A stretch of 19,708 bases of DNA from Candidatus Izemoplasmatales bacterium (GCA_028691335.1 JAQUZK010000005.1:1-19708), one strand, 5' to 3'; numbered from the stretch's first letter, positions 7,551 to 15,582 are shown. Numbers and translations are program-made. The notes: a model not told the origin generated them from the sequence alone.

Positions 7551-9965
7551 ATGAAATTTGGTAAATTTGATGATGAATTAAAAGAATATGTAATTAATAC
7601 ACCTTATACGCCCTATCCTTGGATCAATTATTTAGGAACAGAAGATTATTTTGTTTTGTTTAGCAACACTGCTGGTGGTTACAGTTTTTATAAAGATGCA
7701 AGGAAAAGACGGATAACAAGGTATCGATATAACAATGTTCCAATAGACAACGAAGGTAGATATTTTTATATAAAAGAAAATGATAATATTTGGAATATTG
7801 GGGTAAAACCTACTAAAACAAATGTTGATTTTTATGAAGCCAGAGTAGGACTTGGCTACACAAAAATAACATCGATTAAAAATGATATTAAAGCTTCACA
7901 ACTTGCTTTTGTACCAATAGGGTATAAAGGAGAAGTTCAATATATTACAATCGAAAACAAATCAAATCAAACAAGAGATTTGAGTGTTTATGGATATGTT
8001 GAATTTGCGTTGTGGGATGCGCTTGATGATATGACGAATTTTCAAAGAAATTATTCAATTGGTGAAGTTTTGATAGATAGCAACACTATCTATCATTTAA
8101 CAGAGTATCGCGAAAGAAGAAATCATTTTTCTTTTTTCCATGTCAATGAAGCTTTTGAAAGCTATGACACTCAAAGAGATGCTTTTGTTGGTATGTATGA
8201 GGATGTATCTAGTCCGATAGGAATTAAAAACAAAAGCTTATCTAATAGTGTTGCTTATGGTTGGCAACCGATAGCGGCTACTAAGAACGATATCGTATTA
8301 AAACCGGGTGAGAAAAAGACATTGATATATAGCTTAGGATATGTTGAAAATCCAGATGATGAGAAATTCCTTAGTAATGGTAGTATTAATTTCCAACAAG
8401 CAAAAGCTATGGTTGAAAAAATAGATTCTGATGAAAAAATTATGGTTTTATTTAATTCTTTAAAAGAATATTGGAATGAAAAATTATCTAAGTTTAAGAT
8501 TTCATCAAAAGATGAAAAATTAAATAGAATGGTCAATATCTGGAATCAATATCAAAATGTTGTGACTTTTAATTTTAGTCGTAGTGCATCATATTTTGAA
8601 TCAGGAGTAGGTAGAGGAATGGGTTTTAGAGACTCAAATCAAGACTTACTAGGTTTTATGCATATGGATTACAAGTTGACTAAGCAGCGCTTGTTAGATT
8701 TAGCTTCAACATTATTAGTTAATGGTGGTGCCTATCATCAATATTCTCCTTTAACAAAAAAAGGAAACTCAGATTTAGGTTCTGGTTTTAATGACGATCC
8801 AAATTGGTTAATATTATCTACAGTGAAGTATATTAAAGAGACAGGTGATTACAGAATTTTAGATGAAGTCATTTGTTATGAATCGAATCCTTCATTAAAA
8901 GGGACTTTTTTAGAACATCTTGAGAAATGCTTTGATTACACTGTTAATAATCTAGGCCCACATGGCTTGCCTCTAATTGGTAGAGCTGATTGGAATGATT
9001 GCTTGAACTTAAATTGTTTTTCGAATGAACCGGGTGAAAGTTTTCAAACAGTTCAAAATAAAGGTGATGGTTTAACGGCCGAGAGTATTTTTATAGCTGG
9101 TTTATTTGTTTATGTTGGCAAAGAGTATATTAGTTTATTGAAGAAATTAAATAAAAATGAAGAAGCGAGAAAAAAAGAGATTATCATTGAAAACATGGTA
9201 GAGTCTGTAAATAAATTTGGAGTTGATGATAAGTGGTTTATAAGAGCTTATGATGCTTTTGGAGAAAAGGTTGGATCTAGTGAGAATGAAGAAGGAATGA
9301 TCTATATTGAACCTCAAGGCATTTGTGTTATGGCTGGTATAGGAACGAAGGATGGTTTCGCAGAGAAAGCTCTTGATAGCGCTAAAAAGTATTTAGATAC
9401 TGAGTACGGTATGTCGCTTTTGTATCCTGCATATAAAAAATATGATTATAAGTTAGGAGAGATCTCTTCTTATCCTCCAGGGTATAAAGAAAACGGCGGT
9501 ATCTTCTGCCATAATAATCCTTGGATAATGTGTGCTCAAGCGGAAATTAACCGTGGTGATGATGCTTTTGAATTATATAAAAAAATCGCTCCAGCCTATT
9601 TAGAAGACATTTCAGATTTACATAAAACTGAACCTTATGTTTATTCGCAAATGATTGCGGGGAAAGAAGCTAAGGTGCCTGGAGAAGCTAAAAATTCATG
9701 GCTTACAGGAACTGCAGCTTGGAATTTTGTCGCAATAACTGAATATATCCTTGGTATTAGACCTGATTTTGATGGTTTGAAGATTGACCCTAAGTTACCG
9801 AAGTCAATTGATAGTATTTTAATCAAACGTAAGTTTAGAGATACTCTTTATGAAATCAATATCAAGAGAGATGCGAATAAAGGAATTTTCAGAGACGGAA
9901 AAAAGGTATCAACTAACATAGTGAATAATGATGATAAATTTATCCGACTGAATGTTAATGTATAG
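7551..9965 (+). CDS. Cellobiose phosphorylase, GH94
   Basis: An 804-residue cytoplasmic enzyme of normal family length. It catalyses cellobiose + phosphate to alpha-glucose 1-phosphate + glucose, saving one ATP compared with hydrolysis. It closely resembles clostridial cellobiose phosphorylases throughout. The N-terminal beta-sandwich has WINYLGTEDYF, NTAGGYSFYKDAR and RYRYNNVPID. The (alpha/alpha)6 barrel has GMGFRDSNQDLLGF (Asp361), HGLPLIGRADWNDCLNLNC with the DWND catalytic-acid motif at residues 480-483, SYPPGYKENGGIFCHNN and NSWLTGTAAWNF. SD AGAGG (7541-7545) sets the start. No signal peptide is present, as expected for an intracellular enzyme fed by the transporter just upstream. Cellobiose is the best-supported substrate; related beta-glucosides are possible. 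Confidence 0.93.
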   Translation: MKFGKFDDELKEYVINTPYTPYPWINYLGTEDYFVLFSNTAGGYSFYKDARKRRITRYRYNNVPIDNEGRYFYIKENDNIWNIGVKPTKTNVDFYEARVGLGYTKITSIKNDIKASQLAFVPIGYKGEVQYITIENKSNQTRDLSVYGYVEFALWDALDDMTNFQRNYSIGEVLIDSNTIYHLTEYRERRNHFSFFHVNEAFESYDTQRDAFVGMYEDVSSPIGIKNKSLSNSVAYGWQPIAATKNDIVLKPGEKKTLIYSLGYVENPDDEKFLSNGSINFQQAKAMVEKIDSDEKIMVLFNSLKEYWNEKLSKFKISSKDEKLNRMVNIWNQYQNVVTFNFSRSASYFESGVGRGMGFRDSNQDLLGFMHMDYKLTKQRLLDLASTLLVNGGAYHQYSPLTKKGNSDLGSGFNDDPNWLILSTVKYIKETGDYRILDEVICYESNPSLKGTFLEHLEKCFDYTVNNLGPHGLPLIGRADWNDCLNLNCFSNEPGESFQTVQNKGDGLTAESIFIAGLFVYVGKEYISLLKKLNKNEEARKKEIIIENMVESVNKFGVDDKWFIRAYDAFGEKVGSSENEEGMIYIEPQGICVMAGIGTKDGFAEKALDSAKKYLDTEYGMSLLYPAYKKYDYKLGEISSYPPGYKENGGIFCHNNPWIMCAQAEINRGDDAFELYKKIAPAYLEDISDLHKTEPYVYSQMIAGKEAKVPGEAKNSWLTGTAAWNFVAITEYILGIRPDFDGLKIDPKLPKSIDSILIKRKFRDTLYEINIKRDANKGIFRDGKKVSTNIVNNDDKFIRLNVNV

Positions 9966-9973
9966 AATTTAAC

Positions 9974-10002
9974 AAAAAAATAGGGTAAAACCTATTTTTT
10001 TT
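9974..10002 (+). terminator. Terminator-like hairpin between the two GH94 genes
   Basis: Stem AAAAAAATAGG (9974-9984) / CCTATTTTTTT (9991-10001) with a 6-nt loop, merging into a run of eight T. It has intrinsic-terminator form but the stem is mostly A-T. Only 37 bases separate it from the next gene and I see no clear promoter there. It may therefore attenuate rather than end transcription, lowering expression of the second phosphorylase. Confidence 0.65.
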
Positions 10003-10039
10003 AAAAAAGATTAAAGTTTTGTTAGAAAGGAAAGATAAT

Positions 10040-12451
10040 ATGAAGTATGGTTATTTTAATGATGATTTGAAAGAATATATTATTACTAATCCTAAAACAC
10101 CGGTTAAATGGATAAATTATATTGGTAATTTGTCATTTGGCGGATTTATTGATCAAACTGGAGGCTCACTAATATGTAAAGGCGATCCGGCAATCAATAG
10201 AATAGTTAAATATATTCCTCAATTACCAAAATCTGATTTTAATGGAGAAACTTGTTATATACGTTTTAAAGAAAATAATCAATATAAGTTATTTTCACCT
10301 TTCTATACTCCGACTTTAAATAACTATGAAAGTTATGAATGTAAAGTAGGAATGGGTTATAGTAAGTATGAATCTATCTTTTTTGGGATAAAATCTGAAA
10401 TTACTGTATTTGTTCCTAGAGGTAGTGATAGGGTTATTAGAGATATAAGAGTAACGAATCTTTGTGAAAAACCTCTTGAGATAGATATTATACCTGTTGT
10501 TGAATATACTCATTTTGAAGCTTTTAAACAGTTTAATAACGCTGATTGGGTTCCACAAACCATGATGTCTGAAATTGTTAATGAAGAAGAGGATTTAAAG
10601 ACGTTACTTCAGTTTGCTTTTATGAGAAAAGGGAAGGTTGTTAATTATTTCACTTCAAATTATCCAATATCATCTTTTGAAACAAGAAGATGTTCTTTTT
10701 TAGGTGAGAATGGGTTTGGGAGCTTTATGTCTCCTAAATCATTAGAAGAAAAAGAACTTAATAATGGTATTGCTTTACGTGGAGATAATATAGCTGCGTT
10801 AATGCATCATTTAGGAATATTATATCCAGGAGAATCCAAAAGAATAATTACTCAACTTGGTCAAACAAATAATTTAGAGAAAGAAAAAGATAGAATTAAC
10901 TATTTTCGAGTTGAATCCAATGTAGATACAGCTTTTAAAGAGTTGAATAATTATTGGAATGACTTATTAAGTAAATGTATTGTAGATACTCCAGATAAAG
11001 CAATGAATTCAATGTTGAATATTTTTAATCCTAGACAATGTAATACTACGCTTAACTGGTCGAGATATTTATCTTTATATCAATTAGGCCTTGGGGCTAG
11101 AGGAATAGGTTTTAGAGATAGTGCTCAAGATATCATGGGAGTTGTTGGTCATTCTAAAGAAGAAGCCAAATCTTTATTGAAGAAGTTACTCAGTGTTCAA
11201 AAACGAGATGGTTCTGCTATGCATCAGTTTAATCCTATAACGATGATAGCTAATGAGGGAGATTCTCGTGAAGAAGAAGATAGGGATAGTTTTTATGGAG
11301 ATGATCACTTATGGATTATTCTTTCCGTGAGTTCTTATCTAAAAGAAACAGGAGACATTTCTTTTTTAAATGAAGAGATTGCTTTTTATGATAAGGATAA
11401 ATATGATAAGCCAATTGAATCAGGAACTGTGCTAGAACACTTAAAAAGAGCGCTTGAGTTTACAAAAAATTCTAGAGGTAAACACGGATTGCCGTTATTG
11501 GGATTTGCGGATTGGAATGATACTGTGAACTTACCTAAAGGCGCTGAATCTATTTTTAATGCTAATTTGTATGGAGTTGGTTTGTTAGAAATGATTGATT
11601 TATCAAAATATTTGAATAACCATCAAGATATAGATTCTTATAAGAAAGATTATGAAGAAATGAAGTTTATCGTAAATCAATATGCCTGGGATGGAAAGTG
11701 GTATATCCGATATTTTGATGATTTAGGAAACCCATATGGGTCTAGTATAAATAAACACGGAAAAATATACACTAATGCACAGAGTTGGACTGTTTTTTCT
11801 GGATTCGCTGAACAAGATAGAGCAGTTTTAGCTTTGGAATCATTAAATAAGTTTTTAAACACAAAGAACGGAATTAAATTGAGTTTCCCAGGATATAATG
11901 GCTATGACCGCAATATAGGTGGAGTTACTAGCTATCCTCCAGGAGCTAAGGAAAATGGTGGAATATTTTTACATGCAAATCCTTGGGCTATGATAGCTGA
12001 AACTAAATGTGGTAATGGTAATCGTGCATTTAAGTATTATAATCAAATTAATCCAGCAACTAAAAATGATTTAATTGATGAATTCGAGTGTGAGCCATAT
12101 GTGTATCCACAAAACATATTGGGAGATGAGCACCCTCAATTTGGACTAGCTAGAAATAGTTGGCTTTCTGGAACAGCTTCATGGACATATCAAGCGGGTA
12201 TTAAGTATATATTGGGAGTAATGCCTACTTATGAGGGGTTAATGTTAGATCCATGTATACCAAGTGATTGGGATAGATTTAAAATAACTAGAGTATTTAG
12301 AAATGCTAAATACAATATTGAAGTAAAAAACCCTAAAAGAATCCAAAAAGGAGTTATTTCAATAACGATTGATGGAAAAGAAATTAAAGGAAACATACTT
12401 CCTATTTATAAAGATAAAGATGAACATGATGTTATCGTAGTTATGGGCTAA
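10040..12451 (+). CDS. GH94 beta-glycoside phosphorylase, second paralog, acceptor specificity unresolved
   Basis: An 803-residue GH94 enzyme expected to phosphorolyse a beta-glucosyl disaccharide or oligosaccharide to glucose 1-phosphate. ATG 10040 is chosen because AGAAAGGAAAG lies just upstream. A TTG at 10019 would place the SD inside the gene. Conserved family features are WINYIGNLSFGG at the N-terminus, GIGFRDSAQDIMG (Asp360), HGLPLLGFADWNDT with DWND at residues 491-494, SYPPGAKENGGIFLHAN and NSWLSGTASW. It differs from the cellobiose phosphorylase upstream where that enzyme has its hallmark segments: NTAGGYSFY becomes DQTGGSLICK, and DWNDCLNLNC becomes DWNDTVNLPK. Acceptor preference is therefore probably different. 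Laminaribiose, another linkage isomer or a longer or modified glucoside are all possible. It is too short for the cellodextrin phosphorylase architecture (about 980 residues). Confidence 0.88.
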   Translation: MKYGYFNDDLKEYIITNPKTPVKWINYIGNLSFGGFIDQTGGSLICKGDPAINRIVKYIPQLPKSDFNGETCYIRFKENNQYKLFSPFYTPTLNNYESYECKVGMGYSKYESIFFGIKSEITVFVPRGSDRVIRDIRVTNLCEKPLEIDIIPVVEYTHFEAFKQFNNADWVPQTMMSEIVNEEEDLKTLLQFAFMRKGKVVNYFTSNYPISSFETRRCSFLGENGFGSFMSPKSLEEKELNNGIALRGDNIAALMHHLGILYPGESKRIITQLGQTNNLEKEKDRINYFRVESNVDTAFKELNNYWNDLLSKCIVDTPDKAMNSMLNIFNPRQCNTTLNWSRYLSLYQLGLGARGIGFRDSAQDIMGVVGHSKEEAKSLLKKLLSVQKRDGSAMHQFNPITMIANEGDSREEEDRDSFYGDDHLWIILSVSSYLKETGDISFLNEEIAFYDKDKYDKPIESGTVLEHLKRALEFTKNSRGKHGLPLLGFADWNDTVNLPKGAESIFNANLYGVGLLEMIDLSKYLNNHQDIDSYKKDYEEMKFIVNQYAWDGKWYIRYFDDLGNPYGSSINKHGKIYTNAQSWTVFSGFAEQDRAVLALESLNKFLNTKNGIKLSFPGYNGYDRNIGGVTSYPPGAKENGGIFLHANPWAMIAETKCGNGNRAFKYYNQINPATKNDLIDEFECEPYVYPQNILGDEHPQFGLARNSWLSGTASWTYQAGIKYILGVMPTYEGLMLDPCIPSDWDRFKITRVFRNAKYNIEVKNPKRIQKGVISITIDGKEIKGNILPIYKDKDEHDVIVVMG

Positions 12452-12467
12452 ATGTTTGTCGAAGTAT

Positions 12468-12497
12468 AAAAAAAGATATCAAAATGATATCTTTTCT
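12468..12497. terminator. Bidirectional terminator between convergent genes
   Basis: Stem AAAAGATATC (12471-12480) / GATATCTTTT (12486-12495) with a 5-nt loop, flanked by A-runs on the left and T-rich sequence on the right. It can therefore act on both strands. It closes the phosphorylase operon and also lies just past the stop of the minus-strand lipoprotein gene. Confidence 0.8.
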
Positions 12498-12517
12498 TTA
12501 TTAATTAAATATAAAAA

Positions 12518-12925
12518 TTATGGATTATTGATCTCAATAATTAAGCCGATAATATCTTGTGAACTTACTGTAGATGTTACCTCTGTTTGAAGTGAACCTA
12601 CTGTAAATATATAACTATCATTTCCTTCATTTGAAACAATGTCTATACTTACGATAATCATGGCTGTTTGTACAGTTGTTGAAGCACCTACCGTCACATT
12701 TACCATGATGTAATCTCCGACTTCGTATTCATTAATACTTATGTCAGTATCTACTTTCACTAAAGCGCCGTTCATTATTGCTGGATTCATTGAATTAGAC
12801 TTAATTAAGTAAGTTTCACCAGATTCGGTCAAATTAGTGGTTGAAGTTGTATCTGTGTCTGTTATATTACATCCAGTTAAAAAGAAGAATGAGCAAATTA
12901 TAAATGTAAAGAATATTTTTTTCAT
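12518..12925 (-). CDS. Lipoprotein with a degenerate signal-peptidase-I-like (S26) domain
   Basis: A 135-residue lipoprotein. It has a short positive N-terminus, a Phe-rich hydrophobic stretch and lipobox LTGC (Cys19), then a Thr/Ser-rich linker (20-35). The rest follows the SipW-type signal peptidase pattern. LIKSNSMNPAIMNGALVKVD (41-60) matches the catalytic-serine box S-x-S-M-x-P with Ser45. VGDYIMVNV (69-77) matches the next box. DSYIFTVGS (103-111) is followed by a final SQDIIGLI strand. The position of the catalytic His/Lys (the HRI in SipW) reads Ala-Met-Ile (Ala88), and the GD of the last box reads Gly-Ser (110-111). The general base is therefore missing and peptidase activity is unlikely. 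A second ATG one codon upstream (12928) touches the SD (AAGGTGAG), so the inner ATG is preferred. The domain match is by eye. Function unknown, perhaps binding of exported peptides. Confidence 0.75.
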   Translation of the reverse strand: MKKIFFTFIICSFFFLTGCNITDTDTTSTTNLTESGETYLIKSNSMNPAIMNGALVKVDTDISINEYEVGDYIMVNVTVGASTTVQTAMIIVSIDIVSNEGNDSYIFTVGSLQTEVTSTVSSQDIIGLIIEINNP

Positions 12926-12970
12926 CATCTCACCTTATCCTATTATAATCAAATTATATATATTAACTTG

Positions 12971-12998
12971 ATTATAACAGTCTTTGAAATGTTTTCAA
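12971..12998 (-). promoter_or_regulatory. Strong promoter of the pseudo-signal-peptidase lipoprotein gene
   Basis: On the minus strand, TTGAAA (12993-12998), 16 bp, then TATAAT (12971-12976) preceded by TGT, giving an extended -10. It is one of the best sigma-A-type promoters in the window. The -35 is also the first arm of a short inverted repeat TTGAAA-ACA-TTTCAA, and the -10 lies in a 10-bp inverted repeat (12943-12952 / 12968-12977). Both could be protein-binding sites. Confidence 0.75.
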
Positions 12999-13152
12999 TA
13001 GATTAAGAATATATTGTATTTAAACTGCGTATTTTTTAACAAAAATTAAATACTAATTTTTATTATATAAACTAAATTTCATGGTAAAATAAAATCATAA
13101 TATATGAAAAGAAAAATAATAAGATTCGCATTTAATTGGAGGAAAGTGTTTT

Positions 13153-13890
13153 ATGTTAAAAATCGGAGAGGGTAAAACAGCAACTGTATATACAGATGGA
13201 AATTTCGCATATAAATGTTATCATAATGGTTATGATATTAAAAATATTAATTATGAAGTGATGGTTCAAAATGAGGTTTATTCTAAAACTAAATTGAATG
13301 TAGCTAAATATGAAATTGAAGATAAAAAAATAAAAATGACATTTTTTGATGGAGCTTTATTTGCGGATAGAATAAGAATAGAAAAGTACAAGAATTGGTT
13401 AGATGATTTTATTGATTTACAAGTAAGTGTTTATCAATATAAGGATTTGGATTTATTAGATTCTTACTCTATTTTTGAAAACCAAATATCCAACTCAGAT
13501 CTAAATGATAACCTTAAAAACAAAGCTTTAAAGTCTTTACATGATATAGAAAAGATAAAATCTTTGTGTCATTTTGATCTTCATCCTTTAAATATCATTT
13601 ACAGTGAAAAAAAATATTATATTATTGATTGGACCAATGCGAAACTAGGGAATCCAGTTATGGATATTGCTAGTACTTATATAATTTTTAGACAATATTT
13701 AAAAAGACAATCAAATAAATATCTTAGAATGATATCAAAAAAAATTAATGTTCTAGAATCGGATGTTATTAAAGCCATACCGGTAATGGCTTTTATAAAA
13801 TTAAGAGAAAACCATGAACTTCAACACGAACAACTATTAATTGATTTAGTTATAGGAAATGATGGGATTTTTCAAAAAGAGAATGTCTAA
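13153..13890 (+). CDS. APH/choline-kinase-like phosphotransferase
   Basis: A 245-residue soluble protein with the aminoglycoside-phosphotransferase/choline-kinase variant of the protein-kinase fold. Visible elements are a short glycine-loop-like start (GEGKTATVY, 5-13), the catalytic loop CHFDLHPLNII with Asp142 and Asn147, and the metal-binding IDWTNAKLGNPVMDIA with Asp159. SD GGAGGAAAG is at 13138-13146. It is short for a true aminoglycoside kinase, and the family also phosphorylates choline, sugars, amino sugars and other small molecules. The substrate cannot be assigned and resistance should not be assumed. It lies 85 bases upstream of an AraC/GyrI-type regulator on the same strand, without a terminator between, so partial co-transcription is possible. 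Confidence 0.8.
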   Translation: MLKIGEGKTATVYTDGNFAYKCYHNGYDIKNINYEVMVQNEVYSKTKLNVAKYEIEDKKIKMTFFDGALFADRIRIEKYKNWLDDFIDLQVSVYQYKDLDLLDSYSIFENQISNSDLNDNLKNKALKSLHDIEKIKSLCHFDLHPLNIIYSEKKYYIIDWTNAKLGNPVMDIASTYIIFRQYLKRQSNKYLRMISKKINVLESDVIKAIPVMAFIKLRENHELQHEQLLIDLVIGNDGIFQKENV

Positions 13891-13915
13891 TTTTTTCTTT
13901 CTTTAAGAGGGAGGA

Positions 13916-13955
13916 CAATCATAGTCAAGAAATATGATTGATTATTAGGTATAAT
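13916..13955 (+). promoter_or_regulatory. Promoter with inverted repeat upstream of the AraC-family gene
   Basis: A consensus -10 TATAAT at 13950-13955 lies 20 bases before the start codon. Its -35 region is occupied by an 8-bp inverted repeat CAATCATA (13916-13923) / TATGATTG (13933-13940). No good -35 hexamer is present, as is common for activator-dependent promoters. The repeat is a candidate site for the regulator itself; binding is inference. Confidence 0.45.
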
Positions 13956-13975
13956 TCTTTCTATGGGTGATTTAA

Positions 13976-14857
13976 ATGTATAATGAGAAAATATTACATG
14001 TCAAAAAAATACAAAAATATATAAAAGCAAATATTAAAAATCAAATTACGTTGTCTGATATATCTAAACATATCAATTACTCTTTATGGTATAGTGCACG
14101 TATTTTTAAAGAAGTAGTTGGAATGAGTATTTTTACTTATATTAGGAAAATGAGATTGACTTATGCTGCAAAAGTATTAAGAGATACCAATAGTAAAGTT
14201 ATTGATGTTGCTTTTGATTTTGTTTTTGACTCACACGAAGGATTTACAAGAGCTTTTTCAAAAGAGTTTAGCGTTAATCCTAAAGAATATCAAAAATCGC
14301 CTATACCGTTACCGTATTTCATTCCATTTGAAATAACGGAAAAAAAAGATGAAAGGAAAAATAAAACGATGGAGAATAAAGCTGTTTTTATTCAAATTAT
14401 CGAAAGGCCAAAAAGAAAAGCGATAGTAAAACGAGGTCAGAAAGCGAACAATTATTTTCAATATTGTGAAGAAGTCAGTTGTGATATTTGGGGAGTTTTA
14501 TCTAGTATAAGGGAAGCAATTTCAGAACCTGTGGGAATGTGGTTAAGTGAAAAACTAAGAAAAGCAAATACATCAACTTATATTCAAGCTGTAGAAGTTC
14601 CTTATGATTATAGTGGAGTAATCCCAGAGGGATGTGGGATAATTGAACTTCCAGAGTCTCAATTTATGATTTTTCAAGGCGAGCCTTATGATGATGAAAA
14701 TTTTCAAGAAGAAGTTGGAGAGGTCATGGAGTTTATATCCAAATATAATCCGGCAGTTTATGGTTATAAGTATGATGAGGACGGTTATAGATTCCAATAT
14801 GAGCCACAAGGTTATAGAGGTTATATTGAAGGAAGAACAGTAAAAAAAATTAAGTAA
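13976..14857 (+). CDS. AraC-family regulator with C-terminal GyrI-like ligand-binding domain
   Basis: A 293-residue transcription factor. Residues 5-108 form the double helix-turn-helix of AraC/XylS proteins (ITLSDISKHINYS..., then IDVAFDFVFDSHEGFTRAFSKEF and NPKEYQ). Residues about 130-290 look like a GyrI-like effector domain (VFIQIIERPKRKAIV near the start, GCGIIELPESQFMIFQGEP and a Tyr-rich end). This HTH-first order is that of Rob/BmrR-like multidrug-sensing regulators, which bind hydrophobic or cationic compounds. SD GGGTGA is at 13965-13970. A strong terminator follows, so it is the last gene of its transcript. It may control itself, the phosphotransferase upstream or distant drug-response genes. 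Confidence 0.88.
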   Translation: MYNEKILHVKKIQKYIKANIKNQITLSDISKHINYSLWYSARIFKEVVGMSIFTYIRKMRLTYAAKVLRDTNSKVIDVAFDFVFDSHEGFTRAFSKEFSVNPKEYQKSPIPLPYFIPFEITEKKDERKNKTMENKAVFIQIIERPKRKAIVKRGQKANNYFQYCEEVSCDIWGVLSSIREAISEPVGMWLSEKLRKANTSTYIQAVEVPYDYSGVIPEGCGIIELPESQFMIFQGEPYDDENFQEEVGEVMEFISKYNPAVYGYKYDEDGYRFQYEPQGYRGYIEGRTVKKIK

Positions 14858-14862
14858 GTATA

Positions 14863-14897
14863 ATAATAGCGCTCTTGAAAAAGAGCGCTATTATAAT
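14863..14897. terminator. Strong bidirectional terminator after the AraC-family gene
   Basis: Perfect 14-bp stem with five consecutive G-C/T-A alternations at its core (14863-14876 / 14881-14894) and a GAAA tetraloop, flanked by AT-rich sequence on both sides. It separates the plus-strand AraC gene from the convergent minus-strand lipoprotein gene, although the latter ends about 90 bases away. Confidence 0.85.
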
Positions 14898-14984
14898 TTA
14901 ATATGATTGTTTTTCTTTAGTTTGACATTATTCTATTAATTACTACGATTTGTTATTTTGATTATTCTTTGCTTCTTGAAGTCT

Positions 14985-15449
14985 TTATTGATTTCTATTG
15001 ACATATTCCGAATGAATGCTTTCATAATTATTAAGATACATCTGTTTTAGACCTGAAATATCAGGTTGTGTTTTTTCTTCGTTTTCAACAGCACTCTTAT
15101 GTGCTTGGACTTTTTGTTGTAATGATTCAACTAATTCATTCTTGATTGCTTGTGCATTAGCTTCAGTTTGATTACGATATTTCAACATAGAAGCTTTAGC
15201 TTCAATTTCAAGTAGATCAATGATTTCTTTAGGTGTCATTAATATAACATCTTCAATTATTTCGGTTTCTTCGTTACGATAGCGATATGTTAAGGCTTTT
15301 TCTTCAGAGACAATAACAAAATCTACCGCCGGATTCATTTCGAGAGATAAATATGTATAATCAGAGTATTCTTGCTTATCAGATAATGTACAAGCAGTGA
15401 GTTCTACTCCTATAAGCAATAATGCAATTAATAAAAGAAATTTTTTCAT
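14985..15449 (-). CDS. Lipoprotein with RsgI-like extracytoplasmic domain
   Basis: A 154-residue lipoprotein: lysine-rich N-terminus, hydrophobic core, lipobox LTAC with Cys20. Residues 31-92 resemble the conserved domain next to the membrane helix in RsgI-type anti-sigma factors. YTYLSLEMNPAVDFVI corresponds to the family's Y-SLDINPS-E pattern, followed by a strand pair with YRYRNEETEI and a helix (PKEIIDLLEIEAKASML). The cytoplasmic anti-sigma peptide and membrane helix of real RsgI are absent. Residues 93-127 are charged and likely coiled-coil. SD GAGGTGA is at 15456-15462 (complement). It is divergent from the Tyr-rich secreted protein gene. A possible minus-strand -10 TATAAT lies at 15519-15524 without a clear -35. 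Role unknown. The RsgI resemblance is by eye and moderate. Confidence 0.75.
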   Translation of the reverse strand: MKKFLLLIALLLIGVELTACTLSDKQEYSDYTYLSLEMNPAVDFVIVSEEKALTYRYRNEETEIIEDVILMTPKEIIDLLEIEAKASMLKYRNQTEANAQAIKNELVESLQQKVQAHKSAVENEEKTQPDISGLKQMYLNNYESIHSEYVNRNQ

Positions 15450-15558
15450 ATCTTTTCACCTCTTATTCCCTTTCAATTTAATATATGAAATATTTGGTGG
15501 ATTTATTGTTTTTTTTTAATTATATGACATATCCGCCGTGGTGTGATACTTATTGAAG

Positions 15559-15582
15559 TGTTAAAATAAAGTGAAAATCACT
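15559..15582 (+). promoter_or_regulatory. Candidate extended -10 promoter and small inverted repeat for the secreted-protein gene
   Basis: TGTTAAAAT (15559-15567) reads as an extended -10. Directly after it lies AGTGA-AAA-TCACT (15570-15582), a small perfect inverted repeat near the expected transcription start that could be an operator. No convincing -35 is seen. The remaining sequence between the divergent genes (15450-15616) is AT-rich and holds nothing else I can identify. Confidence 0.35.

Noticed and set aside
12993..12998. Possible CcpA cre site in the TTGAAA-ACA-TTTCAA repeat upstream of the pseudo-peptidase lipoprotein
   Set aside because: It lacks the central CG and the spacing of the cre consensus. 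The repeat is noted only as part of the promoter.
13153..13890. Aminoglycoside resistance gene
   Set aside because: Only the general kinase-fold motifs are visible. Length and sequence do not point to a known resistance enzyme, so a resistance call would be unsupported.
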